Source: Spirogloea muscicola
Lineage: Eukaryota > Streptophyta > Zygnematophyceae > Spirogloeales > Spirogloeaceae
DNA length: 48,040 nucleotides
Assembly: GCA_009602725.1 (NCBI GenBank)
Contig: WELB01000123.1
Span: forward strand, 115,748 to 163,787
Direction of reading: 5' to 3'
The notes under the pieces were generated by a model. It saw only the letters and a list, made by a program, of their open reading frames with translations. It made no database searches and was not told the DNA's origin. Shown here piece after piece: positions 30,300-41,029 of this stretch. Every line of letters begins with the position of its first letter. Position 1 is the stretch's first letter. Both the position numbers and the translations under genes were made by a program.

Positions 30300-31150
30300 C
30301 AAGGGACGATTAATACCTGCATGCAATCTCTAACCTGCGGCTCTGACCGAGGAAGCTAAGATACAATATAGGAGCAAATGACTGTACCTAGCTCAGCTCC
30401 AAATCACTTTCAGCTCAGTCGGGCAAGACGACACAGCGTTACACGCAGCCAAGTTCCTGGCTGGCGCCGACCCCCTTACACTACTGGCGGGGTCTTTGCT
30501 GGGCTGCGCTATCGAAGCAGCCCTCGCCCATAGAGCAGTTCACCTCCAAAGCTCAGCTCGGTGATGCTGATTGCTATGGAACGCGGCCCTTCACGCGGCG
30601 CGGATTCCTCGCGTTGGGATTCGACTCGTCTCTTGACAGACTGTCCTAGTGGCGTGCTTTACGAAGCGGCCTTGCTGGAGGTCCCGCCTCAGCGGTCCTG
30701 GTGAGGCAGCCGGACTGCACGACGTTCTCTTCTCCGATCCTCTCATTCGCTTTGAGAGAGACACGTGAAGGGGGAACTAAGGCTCGTTGCTGAAGCTGCC
30801 AAAGTAAGTCATAAGAGAAAGGACAGTGGGTGTAAAAGGCCAGCCTACTAATAGTCGGAAAGCTATTTGCAAAGGGGGGGAGGGCTGCAAAAAACCAGCT
30901 TTTGTAATTTACAAGCTGAAAGACGCTACTACAGAGCTATGCAGGTGGCTGCAGCAGATGTAGCTTCAGCAACCCCTTGTCAGCAGCCGTAGGTCGGAGT
31001 GACTAGCCCAGTGACAGTGGACGGAGTCGGAAAGTGCAGACCGTCAGGAACTGGGAGCTCTGCCGCCTCATGGAAGATGATTTTTGCAGCCGCATGGAAT
31101 TACAAGACCGGCTGTAAAAGCCAGCCAGGTTCATACTGAGGCAGGGCGCT
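30300..31150. other. No gene recognised
   Basis: I see no supported open frame here. The segment has the composition of intergenic DNA, with one short family A-like piece near 31110-31130 (GACCGGCTGTAAAAGCCAGC). Confidence 0.45.
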
Positions 31151-31570
31151 CTTAGTATCTTTAAGTGGACCTTGTCGGACCTTGTCACTTCTTTCGGGTT
31201 GGCTGTTCACAGCCCTGTGCCCCTAGGAGAGCCACTTTCTCCAACCGGAGGAGCTCCGCACTCGTCGCTCCACACTAAGAACAGAAGATAAGACGCTTCC
31301 AGGAGAGGGCGGTGGCTGTGAGAGGCCAGCCCAGGAAAAAGAGTGTTTAAGTGCGAAGAGGCCAGAAGGCGTTTAAGCACACAGAGAATCAAGTAGCCAC
31401 GAGACACTCAGTAAGCCGGTTGAGCAGCCGCAGGTCGGAGAACCTAGTGTTACTTGAGCACTTCGGCGGGCTCCGCAGCGTCGGCAGGGCGTTCCCCGTG
31501 GCCTTGGCCAGGCTGGCGTCACGGCAGCGCCCCGGAAGACTCCACGACCCCTCGGATGAACGCTGCAAAA
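31150..31570. repeat. Family A tails on both strands
   Basis: A plus-strand tail (stem-loop GGGTTGGCTGTTCACAGCCC at about 31197) is followed by a minus-strand tail (GGTGGCTGTGAGAGGCCAGC at about 31311) and a degraded minus-strand C-terminal fragment up to about 31500. The arrangement is head to head. Confidence 0.5.
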
Positions 31571-31872
31571 TAATATATGATCCACCGGTTACGGGCCTGT
31601 GGCGCGGGAACCGCGGCCGGAGCGCGGAGGGGGGGGTGGCGGCGGCTTCCCTCCCGGCTTACGGCGAGCTCTCTCGCCTCATTCTAGTCATAGATCAGTT
31701 AAAAGCCTCGCTTCGGAAGGGAGGGTCTCTTGCCCCGGGGCCCCGGCAACCGAACTGTCGGTCCGGAAGTGGCCCTCGCGCCGGCCGGAGCCCCAGCAGA
31801 AGCAGAGCCCGTCCCGCCCGCCGCGGCGGCCATGGCGGCGGCGGCGGCGACGNGGCTCCGGCGGTGGCGCAG

Positions 31873-33912
31873 GGTGGGCCACTACGGCGAGCTGGCGGCG
31901 GAGTGCGCCAGCGCCTACTTCAAGTATGGCGCCGCGCTGCTGGCCAAGGCGCAGGGCGAGGCCGACGCCCTGGGTCCCGCCGAGCAGGCCATCGCCGCCA
32001 AGCGCGCCTCCGCCGCCGCCGCCTCCACTGCCGGTGCCGGTGCGGCTCGCAAGCCGCTCCTTGGCAGCAATGCGAGCGATGAGGACGTGGGTTGGCCTGG
32101 TCTTGATGGGCGGTCGCCGGAGATGTGCCGTTAAGTAGAAGCGCACATCGCCAATGGCGGCAGCTGAGCGATGCCGCTGCCTCGGCCCCACAGACGATGC
32201 GGATGGCGAAGAGGAGGAGGGCGAAGACGGCGATGACGAGGCGGGGGAGGTGGACGATGGCGACGCCGCCGCCGTGGCGGCGGCGCCCACCGTCAAGGAC
32301 AAGGGCAAGGAGGTAGACTTAGATGGCGAAAACGGTGAAGCGGCTGACGAGGAGGAGGTGGACGACGACGGGGATGGAGGGGGGGAGGAGGAGGACGACG
32401 ACGAGGGCGACCTGGAGCTGGCGTGGAAGGTGCTGGAGACGGCGCGCCTGATCCACGAGAAGGCGGCGGCGCGCAGCATCGAGGAGGCCGAGGTCATCGC
32501 CACGCTGGCCGACATCAGCCTGGAGAAAGGTGCGGGCGTTCCCCACCCTCTCTCAGCACCCTTTGTGCAAAGCCGTGGAGCGAGCAAGAAAGTAAACTTG
32601 GGTTTGAAATCGATGGGCCAATACCATAATATAATGAGGGGTTGCAGGAGCTGCTCCTTCCTCCAGCTGCCCTTGGACGGTCGTCTGTCTCGCAAGGGCT
32701 GCGGCGCTGCCACGCTGGCGGTAGCAGGACTACAGCGTGCCTGACCAGCCCTGCGTGGCCGTGCGCCCCCCATGGCAGAGCAATTTGAGCTGGCGGTCGC
32801 CGACTACAGCAAGGCCCTGGGCATCCTGGAGCGCCTCCTGCAGCCGGATGACCGCATGCTCGCCGAGCTGTACCTCTCCCCACCTCCTCATCCCTCTCCG
32901 CCTCCCAAGCTGCTGTAGCCCTCTTCCACTTGTAGCAGTAGTAGTGGTGATTCGGTGGTACAACTGGCTTTAGTAGTGGTGATTTGGTACAACTGGCCTT
33001 TGCACGGCTTGTCAACTGCTGGCAGCAGGCATACCTGAATCGCCGCGCATGACATGCAGGTGCTTCAAGATCGCGCTGGCGCAGCAGCTGGACCACAACC
33101 CGCGCGAGGCTTTGGCGCACTGCCAGCGCGCCGCCGCTATCTGCCAGGCGCGCATCCAGAAGCTCAAGGTGGCGCTTGTTGGAGCCGGCGGGGAGCCCTC
33201 GGTGGGGTCAGCAAGCGGGGAGGCCAATGGAGCCGCCCTGCAGCAGGAGGTGGACATCTTGCAGGGCCTCATCGCTGACCTCAAGGAAAAGGTTCGCCAG
33301 TTCACATAATTGCCTGCCTTGATGATTGCTTTCACTGCTACAAGGATCCCTGACATTTACATGCATGGTGATCATGTGCAGGAGGAAGAGCTACGGGAGC
33401 AGGCGGAGGGCCCCTCGTTCATGCAGACGCTGGAGGCACAGAATCCCGAAGCCGCCGCCAACTTCCAGGCGCTGCGACAGGCATTTGGCGCCCTCACTGG
33501 AAAGCAGGACGGTGTTGAGAAGCAGAAGACAGCAGTGGCGGCTGCGACACTGGAGGAGAACACAGAAGCCACGGTGCCAGCTGTGACCACCGATCTGCTG
33601 TCACCGTCTGGACCCTCCCCTGCCTTTGACAAGCCGAAGCTGCCAGTGGCACCGCCTGCAGACGGCGCCGCAGTCGGGCTGGCACCCACAGCAGCGGCAC
33701 CAGTCCGCAGCATTGGCATTGTGGGTCGCGGCGTGAAGCGAGTGGCACCAACACCCGTTGGTGGGCCCGACGATTTGGTGCAGGAGCATGCAAGCAAGAG
33801 AATACCTCCCACCGAGGTGGTCATCAGGGCCAACAGCTTCACCACCTCACCAGATGCTGGCAAGGATGCCGAGGCACCTGCCGCTCCATCTGGTGGCGTG
33901 GAGAACCCATGA
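31873..33912 (+). CDS. NASP/Sim3/Hif1-type histone H3-H4 chaperone, first exon missing
   Basis: Five exons fit. Exon 1 (from about 31873): HYGELAAECASAYFKYGAAL, the family's first TPR. Exon 2 (32194-32529): a long Asp/Glu-rich insert interrupting the TPR, then LELAWKVLETARLIHEKAAA. Exon 3 (32779-32869): FELAVADYSKALGILERLL. Exon 4 (33060-33291): FKIALAQQLDHNPREALAHC and a coiled coil ending LQGLIADLKEK. Exon 5 (33382-33912): EEELREQAEGPSFMQTL and a disordered tail with IGIVGRGVKRVAPTPV, the plant NASP ending. NASP binds H3-H4 in the nucleus and buffers histone supply. The phases I checked for exons 2 to 5 agree (1, 2 and 0). The initial TPR helices expected before HYGEL are not present; instead there is a GGC-rich stretch with an N at 31853. 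The gene converges on the next one. Confidence 0.85.
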
Positions 33913-34374
33913 CCTTCGCAGTGCATGCAACTTTTCCCACAGGTTTTATTGAAATGACAATTCTACTGACAAAACAGCTGGAAGCCAAAGTGGTTTCTTT
34001 CTTACGAGTTCCAGGTGGTTGTGATTAATTGAAGGTGACGCGTATAGTCAGCAGTACGTATACGAGCAATGTAGTCATACAATGAAGACAAGGCCCCTGC
34101 AATGCTAGCATTGTGAATGCATGCACAGAGTTCAAGGGTGCATGACACTCGAGTCCTGCACTGACTGTGGCTGGAAAAGAGGTGCAACCCCAACAAAGAC
34201 TGGTAGCAATGTGGAAATGCTTGCAAGATAATAGCACAGCCGCAGCAGCCACCAAGCAGCATACTTTGGTTGCTGCAGGCTTTAGACTCGTAATGTGGGC
34301 AGCAACAGGTGCCATTGACTATGAATGACAGTGAGGTTCTCGAGAAGTGGAAGGATGTACAAGGAAGTCCAAGG

Positions 34375-36666
34375 TTATTGATCATGGGGCTTCTCAAAGC
34401 GGGACGGCGTGTCAACTTGTGCCATGCAGCACAAGCCCGAGATGAGGATAATTGCCAACACCACAACCTGGCAGGGAGGTACAGGACTAAGCATCAACAC
34501 TTGCCATGCGCTGCAGTAAGCAAGGATGTCAGAGGAGATCTGTAAAGCAGGTCATGTTGTGGGTGTCATATGTCATCTGGTCATGCCGTTGACACCGTTA
34601 CTTCTGGCAATGCTGACCAGACTTACCACCATGAACACTTCAAGTACAGTCGCCTTTGTGCGGCAGAGGGCATCGCAGGAGTCTTCCTCCTGCAGTACCC
34701 TGCGAGCATCTGATAGATGCTGAGCCTCACGAGGATCAGCCGTGTATATGACCGCATACTTGGGCACTGACTCCTTCACAGCCCCGTGAACAGCGTCGAA
34801 GATGTGACCTGCAAAGGCAGATAAAGGCCAGACATGAATGTGGCATTCACTGAATCGTAACAGCTTGTTGCTTGGCACTACAAGTGCGCAAATCTCATTG
34901 TATTGCAATACAATCTTCAGAGCTCCACGGACCTTCCTCGGTCAGGGCTTCCAGTGAGTAGTCCCCCCAGAGATCCTCATTGCACACAACGAGCACATCT
35001 GTTTGGCCTGGTTGCCTTGTGGAAGGTCTCGTCATAAGATGCTCCTGCAGTGGTCACATCCCTTTGTCATTGACAGCAAGCTCCTGCTGATCACTGCTTG
35101 GAGAAGCTAATAGATGAGCATTTTCAATGCCAAGCAGCAGGCCCTGCCATTCGGACAAGTCAAGAGACAGATTCCTCTGCAACTTCAGGACTGAAGACCT
35201 TGTCGAGCATCTGTATTTGTTCCTTACTTTCATCTGACAGTCGTTTGGAGGAGGTCAATGCTTACCTTCAAGTCTGCCACTTTGTCAAAGTTTGTAGCAT
35301 GTCCAGCATCCACCTTGCACGGCCCCACAGTGAGGAGCTCGCCAAGGTTTTCGCCGAGCTTTGCATGAAGAGCTCCTGCAAGTACTGAGGCTGCATAGCG
35401 TTGTGACCCACTCAAGCTGATGCTGGGAAAGCTGATTGACGTGTTGGCGTCATGCAAGGCACCCTGGACAACCCCAACAAAGCTGCATGCTGAGTCATCT
35501 CCTGCCCCTTGACTGTCTGCTTGAGCTATGACGCACAATGATCTACGTGAGCTGCAGAAAGCAATTAGAATCTTATATTAGGTACTGGAGTTTGCCAGGC
35601 TCAGGTATGCAGGCTGCCACAACTAGCAAGAGCCCAGGTCTTGAATTCCTGGTTGTTACAAAGAATTCACAGAGCTTGTGCTCTGTGCTCTACCATAAGG
35701 AAGACACAGAAAATGTAAAATGCTGGAGCATACAAGGTATGAGTACAACCTTGAGGGCTCTCAAAGGATCCGCGTCCTCGTCTTCACCTCGGTAGCGTGA
35801 GAGGTCGCTTGTCCTCAGCTGGCGCACATGCAAAGAATGCACGTTGATAACAAAGCAAGGTGGGCCACACACCAACTAACATACTCATCACAGAGCATGG
35901 AACAGGTGTCCATATGGACGCCTGACCGACTGTTGCTAAGCCACAGCTCTGATGAAGCACCCGAGTATCCAATGCCGGTGCCCTTGGGAAACACTTACTG
36001 TTGAGCCATCAGCCCATTCCAGAGCAACCTGCTGTTCCTAGCTCAATTAAAACCAACCTCTAACTTCAATCTACGGCTGCCTGCAACTATAATGAATACG
36101 GATTCAGCAAGGAATTCATACCTGTGTACCCACGAATATGAAGACTGCATCAACACTGTTGCCGCTGAGGATCTGGCTCTGTCCAAAGGGATGCAGGCCC
36201 GCTGCTTGAAGCTTGTCAGTGGCTTGCCTTGAGACAACTCCGCAAGCAGCGTCGCCAGACATTGCCCTCTCTGACGGACCATGAACTCGCTGACAGTGCC
36301 CACCTCATCGGCGAAGAGGTTCGTGGCAAGGGCGTCCATGGCAAGAGCTTGGTAATCAACAATTCCACTGCCACTGACGCAGCTGCCACGCAAGTGCATG
36401 TGTACCTATGTCAGACGACGGCTTGGGAGATCTATGAGCTGTCAGAGTTGATGCAGCAGACTGCGGTGCAGCAGCCGAGCCGACGGCCATGAAGTGAGGG
36501 ACCTAAGCCCTTCAGGGCCAGTCCAGGTTCCTTACTCTATGTTGGACCAGACGAAGGCGGGGACGACGGCAGCGGGGTCGAACGGCAAAGCCGCATCGCA
36601 AGTGAGCGCCGCCAAGCCCAACAGGAGCGCCGCCGCGCCAGCGGCGGCCATCTTGGGGAGCACCAT
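34375..36666 (-). CDS. ATP6AP1/BIG1-like type I membrane protein, plant type (intact)
   Basis: The start at 36664-36666 gives a signal peptide, AAAGAALLLGLAALTCDA, followed by VVPAFVWSNIE (exon 1, about 36536-36666). Internal exons include SGNSVDAVFIFVGT (about 36122-36200), VALEWADGST (near 36000), a lumenal block around SISFPSISLSGSQRYAASVL (about 35275-35530), TDVLVVCNEDLWGDYSLEAL (about 34930-35045) and HIFDAVHGAVKESVPKYAVI with YTADP (about 34625-34805). The last exon encodes VVVLAIILISGLCCMAQVDT, a transmembrane helix, then PSRFEKPHDQ and a TAA stop at 34375-34377. The pattern of VPAFVWS, VFIF, TD-VVxC, YxxDP and I-L-I-S-G-L-C-C-M plus D-T-P matches a plant family related to V-ATPase accessory subunit Ac45 and yeast BIG1. 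Function in V-ATPase assembly or in the ER is inferred from those relatives. Confidence 0.75.
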
Positions 36667-36995
36667 TGCCAGGCGAAGGCCGAGCGTCGCAAGTGGCCTA
36701 CACCATCTACGGGAGCTATTCGTCAGCTGGGACAGGAGCCGCGAGGGAGGCGCTCCGAGTGGCGCGCGGGAGCGGAGGCGCTCCGGGGAGGCGCAGCGAG
36801 GGGCCGCTGTGCTGGCCGTAGGGGAGCGACCTTGGCTGGCGCGCAGCCTCCGGAGCCTCGCCCTGCCGTGCCAGCGCTTGCAGGACAAGCGAGCGGGCGG
36901 GGCAGTGGCGCGCTCACCTGGCGGCGGCGGCGGCGGAGACGGCGGCGGCGGCGGCCGCGTTGCCAGCGGCAGGGGCGGCGGAGAGCCCTCCTCGC
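36667..36995. promoter_or_regulatory. Divergent GC-rich promoter region
   Basis: Only about 330 bases separate the start of the ATP6AP1/BIG1-like gene (minus) from the DPM1 start (plus). The stretch is GC- and CpG-rich, with many GCGC and GGCGG boxes and no TATA box that I can see. This is consistent with a bidirectional CpG-type promoter, which is an inference from layout. Confidence 0.4.
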
Positions 36996-37089
36996 ATGGG
37001 CGGGCGCGGCGGTGGCGTGCGGCTGTCGGTGCTCCTCCCGACGTACAACGAGCACCGAAACATCGCGCTCGTCACCGTGCTGCTCGTGG
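36996..37089 (+). pseudogene. DPM1 (dolichol-phosphate mannosyltransferase) first exon, cut at an N
   Basis: The ATG at 36996-36998 opens a frame reading MGGRGGGVRLSVLLPTYNEH and then RNIALVTVLLV. The motif V-L-L-P-T-Y-N-E is the GDP-mannose binding start of the GT2 catalytic domain in eukaryotic DPM1, which makes Dol-P-Man at the ER for N-glycosylation and GPI anchors. After LLV the next codon contains the N at 37090 and the sequence beyond belongs to another protein (BRICK1). The DxD motif and all later exons are missing. I read this as a chimeric join, probably in the assembly. Confidence 0.75.
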
Positions 37090-37090
37090 N

Positions 37091-37427
37091 GGCGGCGGCG
37101 GCGGCCGGCGGCGACGGCCTCGACGGCGCGCGGCTCGCGACGCGGCGCCTCTTCGAGACGCTCGCCCGGTTCGGTGAACGCCACGCCGGCCCTTCTGTAA
37201 GACCGCCGCCTCCCAATTGAGCAGCCCGCGTTCGATCGCGCCCGCCGCGGTCTGACGCGGAATGGCGGCGGCTCGCTGCAGAGGCGACGGCGAGGGAGCG
37301 GCTGGCGCACCTGAACGAGAAGGTGGTGTCGCTGGAGCGGCAGCTCAGCTACCTGGAGGCCCAGGCCGGGCCGGCCATCGAGGCACTGCGCCCGGACGTA
37401 GATGCGGCGACGACCTCTGAGCCATAA
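37091..37427 (+). CDS. BRK1: BRICK1 (HSPC300), SCAR/WAVE complex subunit, N-terminus missing
   Basis: Exon 1 (to 37173) encodes ARLATRRLFETLARF and ends at a GTGAAC donor. Exon 2 (37282-37427) resumes after GCTGCAG with EATARERLAHLNEKVVSLER and QLSYLEAQAGPAIEALRPDV, stop TAA at 37425. Together these reproduce the BRICK1 coiled coil (family pattern N-V-R-R-L-F-E-F-L ... L-A-x-L-N-E-K-L ... L-E-R-x-L). BRICK1 is a small helix in the WAVE/SCAR complex that activates Arp2/3. The family's first 25 residues are absent because the N at 37090 interrupts the sequence. The C-terminal tail after the coiled coil is longer than in plants. Confidence 0.78.
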
Positions 37428-37477
37428 GCCAGCCCAAAGGGGCCTTACCGTTTCTAGCGCCTCTTCCGTGTTGCTGC

Positions 37478-39478
37478 ATGGCTGCGATGCCGCTGCTGGA
37501 GGCCAGCTCTGCGCACCCTGGCTGCTGTGTGGCCACAAAGGAGCTGCAGAGTAAGTTAAGCGTAGCCTCTGTGCACGCTTTGGTGGCGGCCATTGGATTC
37601 TGCAGCCTGTGGCTATCAGGAAGAATAGATTCGCACGAGCGACGTGCATCCATGGGCACTGCCAGTCCACTGGGTGCAGCCGTGTTGCTTAGGAGTTGGT
37701 TAGGTGGCTGCGACTTTTGGGGTCCAATTTACTCAAATAATGTAGTAACAACTGCTACTATCAGCAGACGATGGTATCATCCACTGAGTCTGCGCGCTCA
37801 AGAGTATTGCTTCCATGCAACAGGGATCAGCAGGCCATGGCCCAGCAGCTTCTCAGCAGGCGGGAAGAGGGCTCATTGCTTGCGCAGTGGACATCAGGTT
37901 AGAATGTCAAGACTGCTGTTGATGGTATCAAGGACCATATATCCTTTCATTGTACCAAAGCATACCTGCATCGCAGTTGTTATTGTGCTTAATTTTTGTT
38001 GTTAGAAGAAGGGCAAGCTGATGGCATCCATCAGACGAGGCAGGATAAGGAGTGGCGGAAAGGGTCGATGTGTTGTGTGGGGCCTGACAACTTCTGTTGT
38101 TTTATCTCCAGGCTAGGAATGGGCTCTTGTGTCAAGCTGCACTGCTTGATGATATCCCATTTGCAGCAGCAATTGGCTGTGCACTCCTCAGCTCCGTCAC
38201 ACCGCTGGCTTTGTCCGCATCAAGCAGCTTGCGAAGGCAAACAAGACCCCAGATGAAGGAAGAACAAGAGGGCCCTTTCGGTTCAAACAGCATTCGCTAT
38301 GCAACCATGTCAATAATCAGCTTAATACCCCTCTTTGACTGGCTGGTAGATCGTCTTTGCCCAGCCTACGTTATGTCAATCCGGCAATCATTTCACCTCT
38401 GCTGGAAAGTCATTGATAGACAAGGCAGCAACAAGTCATCCTCTGTCAAGGTGATTCATTCAGTTCAGTTGTTTGACATGCTCTGGGTAGAGGAGACTAT
38501 TCTCCTGAGACCTGGAAAATATACTAACACCCTCTATTGGCCAGGCTTGGGTCTTTGCATGGCTTGACACCAACGACAATCGTTACCTTGCTTACGCCGC
38601 TATCTATGCGGCACCATACTTCAAGTACGTTGGGCATTCATCAGTACAATTTAGCTTTTTCAAGGAGCACCCATGATAGTCTTGATGTTGGGACCTGTTC
38701 CTGGACAAACTCAGAGGCTTGGTGCTTTGACTTTGTTAGATTTGTTAGTACAAGGACACGTTGAAGCTCATGTGCAAGCTTGTCAGCATATCTGTCAGCT
38801 TATTGGACTTGTTCCTCTCTGCCTCAGGAGTGGTCTGCAACTGTCACCTGATGATAGCTGGTTGCCACTTGCAAGCATATTGCTCTGCGCAGTTCATGTC
38901 CAGGTGTGCCTCATGCTATGCCAGACTCCTTGCAGCACAAGTGTGGAGTAGACAACTTTTCACCAGAGCTCTAGCTGTCGCACAAGATACTCCGGATTGT
39001 GGTGATTCAAGGAGCTCTTCATAATCCTATGTGCAGATCGACAACGGCGTTCATACTTCCGCCTCCTCAGACGAAGAGCAGGATGACTTGAGCGATGTCG
39101 ATGTACTGCCAACAGCTGGGTCGATCAAGGATTGGACAAGTAGACGTGTTGAGCCTGGCAAATCTGATGCTATTCCTGAGAGTGGTGGCCATGGGTGGGA
39201 TGAGGCAGTGGTGAGTGACATAGTCAGTCTCGTGCATATCTTGGCAGCCAGACATGGTCATCATAGTTGATGTCTTTGGTTACCTTGCTTGCATGTCTTG
39301 GTATATTGAGTAGATTCCTGGCTGAAGAATAAAGGGACTGTCTCAGGCCCCGACTGAGGAAGAAGCGAGGACTATGAGGGAGGCAGCAGAGGATCGATTG
39401 GAGGAGCAGAGTAGACGGAAGGAGCTTGAAGACTTCGATCAGAGGCTTTCGAAGGAGTCTGAAAAACACCGCAGTTAG
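37478..39478 (+). CDS. Unrecognised multi-exon gene with acidic/coiled-coil C-terminus
   Basis: Several exons look real but I do not know the protein. A start exon may be 37487-37551 (MPLLEASSAH region, donor GAGTAAGT). Next is 38112 to about 38250 (ARNGLLCQAALLDDIPFAAA, then a hydrophobic stretch), then 38545-38624 (AWVFAWLDTNDNRYLAYAAI, then YAAPYFK; donor GTACGT). 39037-39210 encodes an acidic segment (SSDEEQDDLSDVDVLPTAGS, then DWTSRRVEPG). The last exon, 39346-39478, reads APTEEEARTMREAAEDRLEE, QSRRKELEDFDQRLSKESEK and a TAG stop. Hydrophobic middle exons suggest a membrane protein with a charged cytosolic tail. At least one exon linking 38624 to 39037 is unassigned because the phases do not match directly. 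Confidence 0.5.
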
Positions 39479-39479
39479 A

Positions 39480-40053
39480 TATTCTTTGTATAGCTTAGAA
39501 TTTGTTGGCCTGGTCTTTGTCACAATTGTCACGACCTGAGTCATTGGACTTCCAATGTTTCTGTGCTCCCTGTCCTACAGCGACAGCCCGCCATTGCATA
39601 GAGAGAGATAGAGAGCCTGTTGAGCTCCTTTTGGGAGGTGGGAAGGCCAGTTAGCTGTGATGACCAGGCTATAAAAAGCCTCAATATTATGCAGTGTGGC
39701 TTTTGTGCAGAATTGTCATTGACTGGATATTGCAGAATCTTTATGGCAGTTATCTTCTGTACAACCAGCTAGTGCTGAGGCACACAGATTGTTGCCTGCT
39801 AGACCACTTCAGACCTTGCTGTCTAAGCCCAGGCTTGGAAATATCCCAGATGTATAGCTGTGCATCGAGCTCAAGTGGACCTGATGTCAAGTCGATTAGG
39901 TACTGTGGGCTTTACAACGAGAAGAACTTGTGCGACATTTGCATGTAAAGATCTTTTCTATGCTGCCAGATGCCTCAGATAACTCAGAGCTGTGCTCAAG
40001 CGAGCGACAAGCGCACCAGATGTATTGTGCCTGTTCATGCCTGCAAGCAACTA
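39480..40053. other. Intergenic; no gene recognised
   Basis: This lies between the end of the unknown plus-strand gene and the end of the unknown minus-strand gene, so it probably contains both 3' UTRs. I found no family-like exon or repeat. Confidence 0.4.
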
Positions 40054-40945
40054 TTATGGCCAAGCAGCGGTGATGGCGACCTCAATGGTATCGAGCACAT
40101 GGAGCAGCTTTCGGATCATGTCGTCCTAGAGCCTTAGAGCCCTGCTGTCACCTTCAGACCGAGAAATTTATGCTTGGGCCTGCTCCAGCAGTTCGTCTCA
40201 CTGGCTGTGCCTACTCACGTGCTTCACATGCATGCCGATGAAAAGGCCCATGCCAGTAGAGCGAACAAGGGTATCTTGCTTCAGACAGTGCTCTGTGCTC
40301 CTTGGGGCCTCTGGACGATTGAGAGGTGAGATCATGGCCTCACGTCAAGCCTTGAGCCCATCCAAATGGTCTCCTTGTGACAGCGCGCCACGTTGGCCTC
40401 ATGCAGTTAACTGTATTCTGAAGCATATGAAGCCACTTCTGCTACCTGCAGCAGGTAGTCATCATCCTGCTGTGTCATATGCCTTTCTTTGGAAAGCCAA
40501 GCAGGTAGCAGCCATGGTGGCGCTAGCTGGGTGATGGCATGTCAGAGTACGAGGCCAGCAAGGCACTTGATTCTGGCAGATGCCCCAAAGCTCAGAACAC
40601 TGGATCAGGCAGATCTGCGCTGCAAACACAGGATCAGCTGCCCATGCTACTGATATAAGCCTTGCGTATATGGACGCAACAATCGGAAGAGAACAATCTT
40701 ATTGCAATGTTTAATGATCAAGTGAGGTATAGACAGCTTGATTCACAGTTGGAGGGCTACCTCGCAGTCTACTGCTATTAGACAGGACATCAATTGTGTG
40801 TGGTATCTCGAGGTGGTAATGTTCAGGAGCAAGAGAGGCTGTCGCATCAGCGAACTTGGCAGCAACAAGACAGTGATCAACCTCTCTTTCATCTTGATCC
40901 TGCATCTTGACCAACTCGTTTGCTTGTGTGCTGTGAAGCGCATCT
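40054..40945 (-). CDS. Unrecognised minus-strand gene, 3' exons
   Basis: Three exons have protein-like sequence and splice signals. About 40760-40945: LVKMQDQDEREVDHCLVAAK, FADATASLAPEHYHLEIPHT, donor near GAGGTAGCC. 40219 to about 40290: LKQDTLVRSTGMGLFIGMHV, donor GTGAGT. 40054-40125: acceptor CTCTAG, then DDMIRKLLHVLDTIEVAITA and a TAA stop. I do not recognise the family. The plus-strand frames overlapping these exons are antisense. Confidence 0.42.
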
Positions 40946-41029
40946 CATCTGCCTTTCTCTAGAGATCACATAATGGTCAAAGATGTATCGTAAATAGCAC
41001 TAAGTGATATAAATCTTCGAAGCTGCCCA

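Noticed and set aside
30400-30860. Possible RNA gene in the unassigned stretch
   Set aside because: I looked for tRNA-like arms and A/B boxes and for conserved structure, and found no convincing cloverleaf.
31688-32773. A 361-codon minus-strand frame rich in Ser/Pro
   Set aside because: It is antisense to the NASP exons, including the Glu/Asp-rich insert, which reads as Ser repeats on the opposite strand.
36723-37670. A 315-codon minus-strand frame
   Set aside because: It is antisense to the DPM1 and BRICK1 exons, which have strong family motifs and correct splice phases.
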